Source of the DNA: Steroidobacteraceae bacterium
Lineage (GTDB): Bacteria > Pseudomonadota > Gammaproteobacteria > Steroidobacterales > Steroidobacteraceae
Length of the DNA: 64,000 nucleotides
Assembly: GCA_041395505.1 (NCBI GenBank)
Contig: JAWLAG010000002.1
Coordinates: forward strand, 124,001-188,000
Reading direction: 5' to 3'
Translations under genes and position numbers: made by a program
In this document: piece by piece, positions 16,342 through 27,619 of the stretch
How positions within the stretch are numbered: the first letter of the stretch is position 1
Layout: every line of letters begins with the position of its first letter
Notes under the pieces: model-generated
What the model saw: the letters and a program-made list of their open reading frames with translations, nothing else
Told to the model about the DNA's origin: nothing
Databases searched by the model: none

Positions 16342-17296
16342 CGTATGCACGGACGATACGCTGCACCAGCGGGTGACGCACGACATCCTCGGCCTTGAAA
16401 AACGTGAACGCCACGCCCTCGGTCCGCGCCAGCAGGTCGACTGCGTGACGCAGTCCCGAGGCGCGCCCTGCCGGCAGGTCGGTCTGGGTCATATCGCCGG
16501 TCACGATCGCCTTCGATCCAAATCCAATGCGCGTGAGGAACATCTTCATTTGTTCGCGAGTCGTGTTCTGTGCCTCGTCGAGGATGATGAATGCATCATT
16601 GAGGGTGCGACCCCGCATGAACGCGAGCGGCGCGACTTCGATGACATTGCGCTCGATGTAACGCGCGACGCGGTCGAAACCGATCATCTCGTAGAGCGCA
16701 TCGTACATCGGCCGCAGATAGGGATCGATCTTCTGGCTCATGTCGCCTGGCAGAAATCCGAGTCGCTCGCCGGCCTCGACCGCAGGGCGCACCAGCACGA
16801 TGCGCCGCACCCGCTCGCTATGCAGGGCCTCGACCGCCGTGGCGACGGCGAGATAGGTCTTGCCCGTGCCCGCGGGACCTACGCCGAAACAAAGGTCATG
16901 GCCGCGGATATTGCGCAAGTAGGATTTCTGGTTGGGGCCCCGGGCGCGGATCAACCCACGCATGACGCGGATATGCTCCTGATCCGCACCGGCGATGCGC
17001 GCTTCACGATCGTCCTGGTGGTCGCGAAGCGCGAGGTGCACACGCTCCGGCGTGATCTCCTCCTGCTTGCTAGTGGCATAGAGCTCGCGCAACAGATCTT
17101 CGGCCGCATTGGCCCGCGCGCCGCGTACGCGGAAAGTCGCACCCCGGCGATTGAGCTCGACGTCGAGTCGGGTTTCGAGCAGGCGCAGGTTCTCATCGAG
17201 CGGGCCGCAGAGATTCGCGAGCCGTGTGTTGTCGGCTGGCTCGAGATCGAACTCCCGCGCGATGACCGCCGGCGGATTCGGCACAGGATCAGGCAT
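16328..17296 (-). CDS. ybeZ: PhoH-like ATPase (YbeZ)
   Basis: A 322-residue cytoplasmic P-loop ATPase. Walker A GPAGTGKT lies at about 140-147 and Walker B is in AFIILDEAQN. The PhoH core follows an N-terminal extension carrying a small domain (about 15-80), as in YbeZ. The family works with YbeY in RNA processing, and the miaB-phoH-ybeY-corC-lnt order here supports that. It overlaps miaB by 8 bp. Confidence 0.95.
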   Translation of the reverse strand: MPDPVPNPPAVIAREFDLEPADNTRLANLCGPLDENLRLLETRLDVELNRRGATFRVRGARANAAEDLLRELYATSKQEEITPERVHLALRDHQDDREARIAGADQEHIRVMRGLIRARGPNQKSYLRNIRGHDLCFGVGPAGTGKTYLAVATAVEALHSERVRRIVLVRPAVEAGERLGFLPGDMSQKIDPYLRPMYDALYEMIGFDRVARYIERNVIEVAPLAFMRGRTLNDAFIILDEAQNTTREQMKMFLTRIGFGSKAIVTGDMTQTDLPAGRASGLRHAVDLLARTEGVAFTFFKAEDVVRHPLVQRIVRAYDAEQ

Positions 17297-18647
17297 GGGC
17301 CCGCGCTGGCGCCTCCGGCTCTAGCCAGCGCCCGCGCAACGAATGCGCCCTGGCTGCCGTGATCAATACTTCGGTGAACTTGCCAATGAGCGAGCGTGGT
17401 GCGGCGAAATTGACCCAGCGGTTGTTCGCAGTGCGGCCCGCGAGTTCCGTGCTGTCCCGCTTCGCCGGACGCTCGACCAGAATGCGCTCGCGGCTACCGA
17501 CCATCGCTGCGCTGATGGCGCGCGCATTTTCCTCGAGCTGCTCCTGCAACAGCGCGAGTCTTCGCAGTTTGGTCGCCTGGTCGACATCATCGGGCAGATC
17601 GGCCGCGGGCGTGCCGGGGCGCGCACTGTAGAGAAAAGCGAACGACTGGTCGATGTTCGCATCACGAACCAGGCGCAGCGTCGCTGCGAAATCGCTGTCG
17701 GTCTCGCCGGGAAACCCGACGATGAAATCGCTGCTGACGCAGATACCGGGGCGCACCGCGCGCAGCCTGCGCAGCTTGTCCTTGAACTCGAGCGCCGTGT
17801 AGCCGCGCTTCATGGCCGCAAGCACGCGATCCGATCCTGACTGCACGGGCAGGTGAAGGTGGTTCGCGAGTTTCGGTACGTTGGCGTAGGCTTCGATGAG
17901 CGAAGCGCCGAATTCGAGCGGATGCGACGTCGTGAAGCGAATTCGCTCGAGGTCATCGAATGCCGCGATGTGGTGGATCAGGGTGGCAAGATCGACCTGC
18001 ACGCCGTCCTGCATCGCACCCGCGTAGGCATTGACGTTCTGGCCAAGAAGCGTGATTTCCCGGGCGCCGGCGGCCACGGCACGGCCAACCTCCGCGACCA
18101 CCGATTCGAATGGCCGACTGACTTCCTCGCCACGCGTATAGGGCACGACGCAAAAGCTGCAATACTTGCTGCAGCCTTCCATGATCGATACGAATTCGCT
18201 CGCCCCACGCGCATGCCGGCGCTCCTCGGGCAGGGAATCGAATTTCTCGATGGCCGGGAATGACAGATCGATCTGGGCGCGTCCGGTGCTGCGCAACCGG
18301 GCAATCATCTGCGGCAGGCGATGAATCGTCTGCGGGCCTATCACCAGGTCGACCTGCGGCGCACGCCGCAGCAGCTCCTCGCCCTCCTGGCTGGCGACAC
18401 AACCCGCCACGGCGATTATCACTTCTGGCCGCTTGCGCTTGATGCGCGACCATTCGCCGAGCAGCGAATAGACTTTATCCTCTGCCTTTTCCCGGACCGA
18501 GCAGGTGTTGGCGATCAGCAAGTCCGCCGCAGCGATCGACTCCGTCGCGCGCATCTGGCACGCCGTTCCGAGGACGTCCGCCATCCGCGCGGAATCGTAC
18601 TCGTTCATCTGGCAGCCAAAGGTCTTAATGAAGTAATGAGCAGGCAT
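17289..18647 (-). CDS. miaB: tRNA-2-methylthio-N6-isopentenyladenosine synthase MiaB
   Basis: A 452-residue radical-SAM methylthiotransferase that converts i6A37 to ms2i6A37 in tRNAs. Cysteines 12, 49 and 83 (TFGCQMNEYDS, ANTCSV, VAGCVASQ) bind the auxiliary cluster. The radical-SAM CxxxCxxC is Cys159, Cys163 and Cys166 (EGCSKYCSFC). A C-terminal TRAM domain is visible ('ERILVERPAKRDSTELAGRT'). It is the first gene of the miaB-phoH-ybeY-corC-lnt unit and lies about 100 bp after ssb on the same strand. Confidence 0.97.
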   Translation of the reverse strand: MPAHYFIKTFGCQMNEYDSARMADVLGTACQMRATESIAAADLLIANTCSVREKAEDKVYSLLGEWSRIKRKRPEVIIAVAGCVASQEGEELLRRAPQVDLVIGPQTIHRLPQMIARLRSTGRAQIDLSFPAIEKFDSLPEERRHARGASEFVSIMEGCSKYCSFCVVPYTRGEEVSRPFESVVAEVGRAVAAGAREITLLGQNVNAYAGAMQDGVQVDLATLIHHIAAFDDLERIRFTTSHPLEFGASLIEAYANVPKLANHLHLPVQSGSDRVLAAMKRGYTALEFKDKLRRLRAVRPGICVSSDFIVGFPGETDSDFAATLRLVRDANIDQSFAFLYSARPGTPAADLPDDVDQATKLRRLALLQEQLEENARAISAAMVGSRERILVERPAKRDSTELAGRTANNRWVNFAAPRSLIGKFTEVLITAARAHSLRGRWLEPEAPARAHA

Positions 18648-18751
18648 GTTCGGTAAGGCGAGCCGTGACTTTACCGGTTTTTGCCCGAGCGCGGAAACAC
18701 CGCCTTGGCGCGGCAGGCGCTTGAATTCTTTATTTTTCAGCTAGTTATGTA

Positions 18752-19189
18752 TCAGAAAGGAATATCGTCGTCGAAATCATCGCGCGCAGGCGGGCTGCCG
18801 CCGTCGTCCATGGCCCGCGCCGGCGCCTCGGCCATGGCGGCACCGCCGCCGCCACGCCCGCCGAGCATCTGCATCTCGTTGGCGACGATCTCGGTGGTGT
18901 AGCGGTCGTTTCCCTGCTTGTCCTGCCATTTGCGCGTACGCAGGCGGCCCTCGATGTACACCTGCGAGCCCTTGCGCAGGTATTCGCCCGCGATTTCGCC
19001 CAGGCGGCCGAACATGGCCACGTTGTGCCATTCGGTGCGTTCCTGGTTCTCGCCGGATTGCTTGTCCCGCCACGACTCGCTGGTGGCGATACGGATGTTC
19101 GCGACGGTGGTGCCCGAGGGCATGGTGCGGGTTTCGGGATCGGCGCCCAGGTTGCCGATGAGTATGACTTTGTTGATGCCGCGGGCCAT
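18752..19189 (-). CDS. ssb: Single-stranded DNA-binding protein
   Basis: A 145-residue SSB. The ATG at 19189 follows GGAGG and gives MARGINKVILIGNLGADPE, the standard N-terminus. One OB fold (about 4-105) is followed by a short glycine/alanine-rich linker and the acidic tip DDDIPF, the docking peptide for partner proteins in replication and repair. The linker is shorter than in E. coli SSB (178 residues). It is divergent from uvrA, a common arrangement in gammaproteobacteria. Confidence 0.97.
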   Translation of the reverse strand: MARGINKVILIGNLGADPETRTMPSGTTVANIRIATSESWRDKQSGENQERTEWHNVAMFGRLGEIAGEYLRKGSQVYIEGRLRTRKWQDKQGNDRYTTEIVANEMQMLGGRGGGGAAMAEAPARAMDDGGSPPARDDFDDDIPF

Positions 19190-19260
19190 GATCGCTCGCC
19201 TCCGTTGTGAAATGAACTGCAAACCGCCGGTTGGGGGGCGGCCATTGTAGTCGCTGGACC

Positions 19261-19276
19261 CTGCCGCTCCCAGCAG
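19261..19276. promoter_or_regulatory. CTG-N10-CAG element between ssb and uvrA (weak LexA-like)
   Basis: CTG at 19261-19263 and CAG at 19274-19276 are separated by exactly 10 bases, the spacing of the gammaproteobacterial SOS box, and the ssb-uvrA spacer is where an SOS box sits in E. coli. The centre is GC-rich rather than AT-rich, which argues against a strong site. Confidence 0.2.
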
Positions 19277-19356
19277 GAATTTGCGCGTAATGGCCCGATT
19301 TGGGCGTACCGGGCCCGGGCGGTAAAATGGGCGGTTCGCTCATCGTGAAATGACCC

Positions 19357-22203
<2,847 letters not shown>

Positions 22204-22204
22204 C

Positions 22205-23917
22205 TCAATACCCCTGGGCGTTGCCGTCCTTGCGCGATTCGCTCGCGCCGGAGTACACATGCCGGGTCGCGTCGAACATGATCGCCTGGTAGCCGCCAAA
22301 ATCACCATCGTTGGCAACACGAACCCGATGCCCGCGCCTTTCGAGCTCGGCGACGACCGCCGGATCGAAGCCCTTCTCGAGGACGATCTCGCCGCCATCG
22401 GTCATGACTTCTCCCGTCGGTTCGCTCGAACCGTCGTGCCGCAGCCGCGGCGCATCACCCGCCTCCTGCAGGTTCATGCCAAAGTCGATGAGATTGATAA
22501 GCACCTGCGCCTGGCCCTGTGGCTGCATCGCGCCGCCCATGACACCGAAGCTGAGCCAGGGCTTGCCGCCTCGCGTCACGAACGCCGGAATGATCGTATG
22601 GAACGGCCGCTTGGCCGGCGCGTAAACATTGGCGTGGCCGTCCTGGAGGCTGAACAGCTCACCACGATCCTGCAGGATGAACCCCAGGCCCGGCGGCGTC
22701 ATGCCCGAACCCATGCCGCGATAATTGCTCTGGATGAGCGACACCATGTTGCCCGCCGCATCGGCAACCGTGAGATAGATCGTGTCACCGCGCAACAGCG
22801 CCGCATCGCCCGAGGGGAGCTTGCGCGAGGCATGATCGCGATCGATGAGTTTGCGTCGCTCCGCGGCGTAGTCCTTGGAGATGAGTGCCGCGACTGGTGC
22901 CGGCGAGAATCCCGGATCGGCGTAGTAGCGCGCGCGATCCTCGAAGGCAAGCTTCTTCGCCTCGGTGAAAAGGTGCAGGTAGTCGGCACTGCCGTAACCC
23001 AATGCCCGCAGGTCATATCCCTCGAGGATGTTCAGTATCTGAAGTGTGGCGATGCCCTGGGTATTGGGCGGCAACTGCCACACCTCGTAGCCGCGGTAGC
23101 TCGCGCTCACGGGCTGCACCCATTCGCCATGATGCCCGGCAAAATCCTCGGCATCCAGAAAACCACCCTGCTCGCGCATGTATTTCGCAATGCTCCGCGC
23201 AATTGGTCCCTTGTAGAATGCATCGCGGCCAGCGCTGGCGAGCAGCGCGTAGCTGTCGGCGAGCGCCGGATTGCGAAATATCTCGCCCTTTGCGGGCGCG
23301 CGGCCACCCGGCATGAAAACATCGGCAAAACCGGCATAGCCTTTGAGGTAGTCCGCGTTGCGCCGCCAGGCATCGGCTATGACTTCGGTCAACGGAAATC
23401 CATTGCGCGCATAGCCTATGGCAGGCGCGAGCACATCGCTCATCGGCAGCCGGCCGAAGCGCTCATGCAATGCGAACCAGCCATCCACTGCACCGGGCAC
23501 CGAGACCGGCAATGGTCCGCGCGGCGGAATCGACTTTGCATCGAGCCTGCGCAGTTCGGCACGCAGCATCTCGAGCGTCAATGCATGCGGCGAGCGGCCG
23601 CTGCCGTTGTAGCCGGTCAGCTTGCCGGCATCGGCATCCCAGACAATCGCAAACAGGTCACCGCCGATGCCGCAGCCGGTTGGCTCCATGAGCCCGAGTG
23701 CGGCATTGGCTGCGATTGCGGCATCGACCGCCGAACCGCCGCGCTTCAGGATATCGATGGCGATCTGTGTGGCGAGGGGATGACTCGTTGCGGCCATGCC
23801 CTGCGGCGCGATCACCTCGGAACGCGTTGCAAATTCTGCCCCGACCGGGCGGTTGCCTGCGATGGTGGGAGCGACGGACATGATGGTCACCACAATGCAC
23901 AAGTTGAATCGGATCAT
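22205..23917 (-). CDS. ggt: Gamma-glutamyltransferase family protein
   Basis: A 570-residue Ntn hydrolase that transfers or hydrolyses gamma-glutamyl groups, for example of glutathione. The start at 23917 gives a probable signal peptide (IRFNLCIVVTIMSVAPTIA), so the enzyme is likely periplasmic. The precursor should self-cleave before the threonine of GDTIYLTVAD, the nucleophile position in this family. Substrate-site segments NPGNS-like 'GGSAVDAAIAANAALGLMEPTGCGIGGD' start the large subunit region, and GMGSGMTPPGLGFILQDRG is in the small subunit. The start overlaps the GNAT gene stop (ATGA). The symbol is used for the family; the true donor substrate is not known. Confidence 0.92.
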   Translation of the reverse strand: MIRFNLCIVVTIMSVAPTIAGNRPVGAEFATRSEVIAPQGMAATSHPLATQIAIDILKRGGSAVDAAIAANAALGLMEPTGCGIGGDLFAIVWDADAGKLTGYNGSGRSPHALTLEMLRAELRRLDAKSIPPRGPLPVSVPGAVDGWFALHERFGRLPMSDVLAPAIGYARNGFPLTEVIADAWRRNADYLKGYAGFADVFMPGGRAPAKGEIFRNPALADSYALLASAGRDAFYKGPIARSIAKYMREQGGFLDAEDFAGHHGEWVQPVSASYRGYEVWQLPPNTQGIATLQILNILEGYDLRALGYGSADYLHLFTEAKKLAFEDRARYYADPGFSPAPVAALISKDYAAERRKLIDRDHASRKLPSGDAALLRGDTIYLTVADAAGNMVSLIQSNYRGMGSGMTPPGLGFILQDRGELFSLQDGHANVYAPAKRPFHTIIPAFVTRGGKPWLSFGVMGGAMQPQGQAQVLINLIDFGMNLQEAGDAPRLRHDGSSEPTGEVMTDGGEIVLEKGFDPAVVAELERRGHRVRVANDGDFGGYQAIMFDATRHVYSGASESRKDGNAQGY

Positions 23918-24429
23918 GGGCTGCGCCTCGGACCGGAAGTGAAATACTGCCGCACTTCGCCGTTCGCGTTCTCTTCGCGGTATTGGCCGCCAGTATAGTC
24001 GGCAACGACCCGCCGCCAGAATTGCACGGCGCCGGGATTGCGCAGATATTCCACGATTTCCCAGTTCCCGGCGAAGCGATCGAGCAACAGCCGCACGGCG
24101 TTCGCGCCGACGCCGCGCCGCCGGCTCGCGCGAGCAACGAAGAACTCCGCCATCCGGTAGTCGACATTGCGACGCAGCGGATCGGAACTCGCCCGGGCCA
24201 CCATCGCGAACCCGCAGGGCTCGCCGCTCGCGAGCACGATCATGGGGAAGGCGGCGTTGTCGGCGAACCAACGCGCCAGCTGATCGGCCTCGCTGTGGCC
24301 GATCTCGCCAAGCGCGGGAAAGATGCCTGTGTTGAGCGGCGCGAGGTCATCGAGATAGTTGCGGTAGACGCCGGCAATCCAGCGGCGGTCGTTGGCACTG
24401 TCGCGTGCATTGCGGATTGTGACGCTCAA
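23914..24429 (-). CDS. GNAT-family acetyltransferase
   Basis: A 171-residue protein with the GNAT fold. The acetyl-CoA-binding motif is in 'ARASRRRGVGANAVRLLLDRF' (about 101-121, R-R-x-G-x-G/A type), and the C-terminal 'LRNPGAVQFWRRVV' is the usual beta6-beta7 end. The start must be the TTG at 24429: an in-frame stop lies five codons upstream and no ATG is near. It is coupled to ggt by a 4-bp overlap. The substrate is unknown. Confidence 0.85.
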   Translation of the reverse strand: MSVTIRNARDSANDRRWIAGVYRNYLDDLAPLNTGIFPALGEIGHSEADQLARWFADNAAFPMIVLASGEPCGFAMVARASSDPLRRNVDYRMAEFFVARASRRRGVGANAVRLLLDRFAGNWEIVEYLRNPGAVQFWRRVVADYTGGQYREENANGEVRQYFTSGPRRSP

Positions 24430-24449
24430 GGATCGACCCCATCAAAAGC

Positions 24450-24492
24450 AATCGGCCCGGGCAGGTGGTTTTGCCAACCTGGCCGGGCCGAT
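24450..24492 (-). terminator. Rho-independent terminator after the Ala-rich lipoprotein gene
   Basis: Perfect 10-bp arms ATCGGCCCGG (24451-24460) and CCGGGCCGAT (24483-24492) carry an inner CAGGT/ACCTG pair. On the minus strand the stem is followed by TGCTTTTGAT. It sits between the lipoprotein gene and the GNAT gene. Confidence 0.8.
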
Positions 24493-24532
24493 CTTGAGCT
24501 TCGAAGCTCGGCTGAAGATAAACCCGTTGGGT

Positions 24533-24868
24533 TTAGTTGCCCTTCAGCTGGTCCGCGGCGTCCTTGGCGGCATCCGCAGCGGCGTCCATCGCATCGCCGG
24601 CGGCGTCCTTGGCAGCATCGGCCGCATTGCCGGCGGCATCGCTGGCGGCATCGGCAGCACTGTCCATGGCATCGCCCGCGGCGTCAGCAGCGGAGTTGGC
24701 GGCATCGGCAGCGCTATCCATCGCATCGCCCGCGGCTTCGGTCGCCGTGGCAGCAGCTTCGGTGGCCGTGTCGGCCGCGTCGGAAGCGACGCTGGCAGCT
24801 TCCTGCCGCGAACAGGCAGTCAGCACGAGCGCCGCGAACAAGGCACTTAGAGCAAGTTTGGTCTTCAT
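24533..24868 (-). CDS. Alanine-rich repeat lipoprotein, unknown function
   Basis: A 111-residue lipoprotein. The start at 24868 gives signal peptide MKTKLALSALFAALVLTAC with a lipobox cysteine at 19. The remaining 92 residues are almost only Ala, Asp, Ser, Thr, Glu, Gly and Met in a repeating pattern (DAMDSAADAA occurs three times with variants), ending KDAADQLKGN. Such a pattern forms one long amphipathic or coiled-coil helix, reminiscent of LEA or Lpp-like structural proteins. The DNA is itself repetitive. It has its own terminator and stands alone between ggt-GNAT and the divergent pepQ. Structural or stress-protective roles are inference. Confidence 0.85.
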   Translation of the reverse strand: MKTKLALSALFAALVLTACSRQEAASVASDAADTATEAAATATEAAGDAMDSAADAANSAADAAGDAMDSAADAASDAAGNAADAAKDAAGDAMDAAADAAKDAADQLKGN

Positions 24869-25119
24869 GAATCGTGTACCCCAGAGAGCATGTGTGAGTG
24901 AGTGCAAATCGCGAACAAAAGCTGTGGCGTTCGTCCGGCGACCATCCTGTCGCGAGGCGCATTTTAAAGCCTGCGCGCAAAATATGAAACAGTTCACAAT
25001 ACGCTGTCGGTCGCTGGCGACAGCTGGCGGCAGGAGGCCCGCTGGCGCGCAAGACCCCATAGAATCAGCGGATTGCCGGCCCGCCCGGCAGCAATATGTC
25101 AGCAACGAGCGGAGAGGCT

Positions 25120-26454
25120 ATGCAGCAAAACAACAATCAACTCGGTGCCCTGTATGCCGAGCATCTGGGTGCCCTGCAGGCGCAGATCGCGGCGGATCTC
25201 GGGCATTGCGGGCTGCGCGGCCTCCTGCTGCACGCGGGAAGCCTGCAGGTGGCCTTCCAGGATGACAATTACTATCCCTTTCGGGTGAATGCACCCTTCA
25301 AGCACTGGCTCCCAGTGCTGGATGCGCCGGATTCGTTCATCTATTTCGAACCCGGCAAGCGGCCGCAGCTGCTGTTTCACCAGCCGGACGACTACTGGTA
25401 CAAGCAGGCCGCCATACCCGACAGCTACTGGGTGGCGCATTTCGACATAACCGTCATCCGCGATCCTGCGGAGGCGCGCGCCCAGCTGCCGGCAGACCTC
25501 TCCTCGGTGGCTTTCGTCGGCGAGCCTTTCGATGCCCTGGTGCAATGGGGCGACCCGGCCGTCAACCCGCCCGACCTCACGCTGCGCATGCACTATCCAC
25601 GCGCCATGAAATCGCGCTATGAAATCGCCTGCCTGCGTGAAGCCAACCGGATGGGCGCCGTCGCGCACCGCGCAGCGAAACAGGCCTTTCTCGCTGGCGG
25701 CAGCGAATTCGACATCCACATGGCCTATCTGGCCGCCTGTGCACAGCGTGAACAGGACCTGCCTTACAACAGCATCATTGCCGAGAATCGCAATGCTGCC
25801 GTTTTGCACTACCAGATCCTCGAGCGCGACCGACCGAAACACCTGCACTCACTGCTGATCGACGCCGGTGCCCAGGTCAACGGTTACGCCTGCGATATCA
25901 CCCGCACCTATTCTTTTTCCGACCGCGAATTTGCCCAGCTGATCGAGCAATTCGATCTGCTGCAACAATCGCTCTGCGCCAGCGTTCGCTCCGGGAGCGA
26001 CTGGCGCGATATCCACCAATCCGCCCATATGCTGATCGCGGAGTGGCTGCAGGGTGCCGACCTGATTTCGGTCGAGGCCGATGAAGCCGTCGCAAGAGGG
26101 TTGAGCAAGGTCTTCTATCCGCATGGCATCGGTCACCTGCTCGGCCTGCAGGTCCACGATGTTGGCGGTACCTTGCGCGACCGAAGCGGCGCCGAGATTC
26201 CCCGGCCCGAGGGTGAGGGCGCATTGCGGCTCACGCGGGTACTCGAACCGGGCTTTGTGGTCACCATGGAGCCTGGCGTTTACTTCATCGACAGCCTGCT
26301 CGAGCGCGCCCGCAACAGCGCGCTCGCAGCGGCGATCAACTGGTCACGCGTGGAACAGCTCCACCCCTTCGGTGGCATACGCATCGAGGACAACCTTGCC
26401 GTGCAGCAGGACGGCAACGAAAACCTCACCCGCGATGCGTTCGCGAAGACCTAG
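25120..26454 (+). CDS. pepQ: Xaa-Pro dipeptidase
   Basis: A 444-residue M24 metallopeptidase that cleaves dipeptides with C-terminal proline (E. coli PepQ is 443). I choose the ATG at 25120, preceded by GGAGAGG, over the ATG at 25096; the shorter product matches PepQ length. Dinuclear metal ligands are visible: Asp in LLIDAGAQ, Asp in ACDITRTYS, His in HGIGHLLGLQVHD, Glu in TMEPGVYF and Glu in GGIRIEDNLA. It is cytoplasmic and stands alone, convergent with mscL across a bidirectional terminator. Confidence 0.96.
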   Translation: MQQNNNQLGALYAEHLGALQAQIAADLGHCGLRGLLLHAGSLQVAFQDDNYYPFRVNAPFKHWLPVLDAPDSFIYFEPGKRPQLLFHQPDDYWYKQAAIPDSYWVAHFDITVIRDPAEARAQLPADLSSVAFVGEPFDALVQWGDPAVNPPDLTLRMHYPRAMKSRYEIACLREANRMGAVAHRAAKQAFLAGGSEFDIHMAYLAACAQREQDLPYNSIIAENRNAAVLHYQILERDRPKHLHSLLIDAGAQVNGYACDITRTYSFSDREFAQLIEQFDLLQQSLCASVRSGSDWRDIHQSAHMLIAEWLQGADLISVEADEAVARGLSKVFYPHGIGHLLGLQVHDVGGTLRDRSGAEIPRPEGEGALRLTRVLEPGFVVTMEPGVYFIDSLLERARNSALAAAINWSRVEQLHPFGGIRIEDNLAVQQDGNENLTRDAFAKT

Positions 26455-26473
26455 AACCGGCAATGACAAAAGA

Positions 26474-26499
26474 GAACGGGCCGCTCGCGCGGCCCGTTC
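26474..26499. terminator. Bidirectional terminator between pepQ and mscL
   Basis: Perfect 11-bp arms GAACGGGCCGC (26474-26484) and GCGGCCCGTTC (26489-26499) enclose a TCGC loop between two convergent genes. On the minus strand the stem is followed by TCTTTTG. Confidence 0.8.
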
Positions 26500-26522
26500 C
26501 GGGTTCACGAGAACCAGCCCCG

Positions 26523-26915
26523 TTACTTCTTCGCGAGGAGGTTACGGATTTCCTCCAGCAACACCTCACTCTTCGGCGGCGGCGGCGGCGGTGCCGCCGG
26601 GTCGGGCTTCTTCAGTTTGTTGATGCCCTTCAAGGCAATGAACAGCACCAGCGCGATCACGATGAAATCGAACACGGTCTGCATGAACGAACCGTACTTC
26701 AGCAGCACTTCATTGCCGTCCGCGCCAGGTCCGAGACTGGTCGCGAGGTCGGTGAAATTCACGCCGCCGATCGCCTTGCCGAGCGGCGGCATGACCACGT
26801 CGCCGACGAAAGACGAAACGATCTTGCCGAATGCCCCGCCGACAATGATGCCGACTGCCATGTCGACAACGTTGCCTTTCATGGCAAATTCTTTGAACTC
26901 AGATGCCAGACCCAT
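26523..26915 (-). CDS. mscL: Large-conductance mechanosensitive channel MscL
   Basis: A 130-residue inner-membrane channel that opens under hypo-osmotic stress. The ATG at 26915, preceded by AGGGGAG, gives MGLASEFKEFAMKGNVVDMA, the family N-terminus. TM1 lies near 14-45 (GIIVGGAFGKIVSSFVGDVVMPP) and TM2 near 68-95 (TVFDFIVIALVLFIALKGIN). A proline run (PAAPPPPPP) and a C-terminal amphipathic helix (EVLLEEIRNLLAKK) follow. It lies after the alpha operon on the same strand but with its own ribosome-binding site and intervening hairpins. Confidence 0.97.
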   Translation of the reverse strand: MGLASEFKEFAMKGNVVDMAVGIIVGGAFGKIVSSFVGDVVMPPLGKAIGGVNFTDLATSLGPGADGNEVLLKYGSFMQTVFDFIVIALVLFIALKGINKLKKPDPAAPPPPPPKSEVLLEEIRNLLAKK

Positions 26916-26943
26916 TAGCACTCCCCTTGTTATTTGGTCCCAT

Positions 26944-26995
26944 AGGGTCGGCAGGTGCCGACCCTGGCGCACAGATTAAAGAAGGGCCAGGGCCC
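26944..26995 (-). terminator. Hairpins after rplQ, possible operon end
   Basis: Two structures lie between rplQ and mscL. One is a perfect 10-bp stem AGGGTCGGCA/TGCCGACCCT (26944-26965). The other is a short GGGC/GCCC hairpin (26984-26995) followed on the minus strand by TTCTTTAAT. Together they may end the ribosomal transcript; neither is a textbook terminator. Confidence 0.4.
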
Positions 26996-27071
26996 GGGCA
27001 ATCCCCGAGCGGCCGTCGAATGCCTCGGCGCAGGCCGCGAGAGACGCCGCAGCGAGGCGGCGGCCGCCGGT

Positions 27072-27605
27072 TCAGGTAGCGGCTTTTTTCTTGCGCGCCG
27101 CAGCTTTCTTCTTTTTGGGCGCTGCGTCCGCCGCTGCGGCCTTCTTGGCCGGCTTTTTGGCGGTCTTCTTGGCTGCGGCTTTGGTGGTCGCCTTCGGGGC
27201 CGCTTGGTCGCCTGCGGCGTCTTCCTTGGCGCTGGCAGCAACCGTGGCAGGGCCATCGACCAGTTGCATCAGCGCCATGGGGGCTGAGTCGCCCGGCCGC
27301 GGCAACATGCGCAAAATGCGGGTATACCCCCCCGGTCGCCCGCCAAAGCGGCGCCCCAGGTCCTCGAACAGCTTGGCCACGACCTCGGCATCGCGCAGGC
27401 GCGAGAACGCCAGGCGTCGGCGAGCCTCGGAATCGGTCTTCGCCAGCGTTATCAGCGGTTCGACCACGCGGCGCAATTCCTTGGCCTTGGGCAAGGTCGT
27501 GCGGATGGTCTCATGCCGCAGCAGAGATACGCTCATGTTGCGCAGCATGGCCCAACGATGCGGGCTATTGCGCGACAGCTGGCGTCCGGATAGTTGATGT
27601 CTCAT
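27072..27605 (-). CDS. rplQ: 50S ribosomal protein L17, with extended tail
   Basis: A 177-residue protein. Residues 1-120 are a normal L17 (MRHQLSGRQLSRNSPHRWAM start, 'GGYTRILRMLPRPGDSAPMA'). The C-terminal 50 or so residues are a Lys/Ala-rich tail (KKTAKKPAKKAAAAD..., ending KKKAAARKKKAAT) not found in the 127-residue E. coli L17. The tail looks histone-H1-like, intrinsically disordered and basic, and may bind rRNA. It is the last gene of the alpha operon after rpoA. Confidence 0.97.
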   Translation of the reverse strand: MRHQLSGRQLSRNSPHRWAMLRNMSVSLLRHETIRTTLPKAKELRRVVEPLITLAKTDSEARRRLAFSRLRDAEVVAKLFEDLGRRFGGRPGGYTRILRMLPRPGDSAPMALMQLVDGPATVAASAKEDAAGDQAAPKATTKAAAKKTAKKPAKKAAAADAAPKKKKAAARKKKAAT

Positions 27606-27619
27606 GCGTGCAGGCCCTG

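Noticed and set aside
24536..24790. Repetitive GCATCG-rich DNA resembling a CRISPR-like array
   Set aside because: The repetition comes from the Ala/Asp codons of the lipoprotein; there are no constant repeats with unique spacers.
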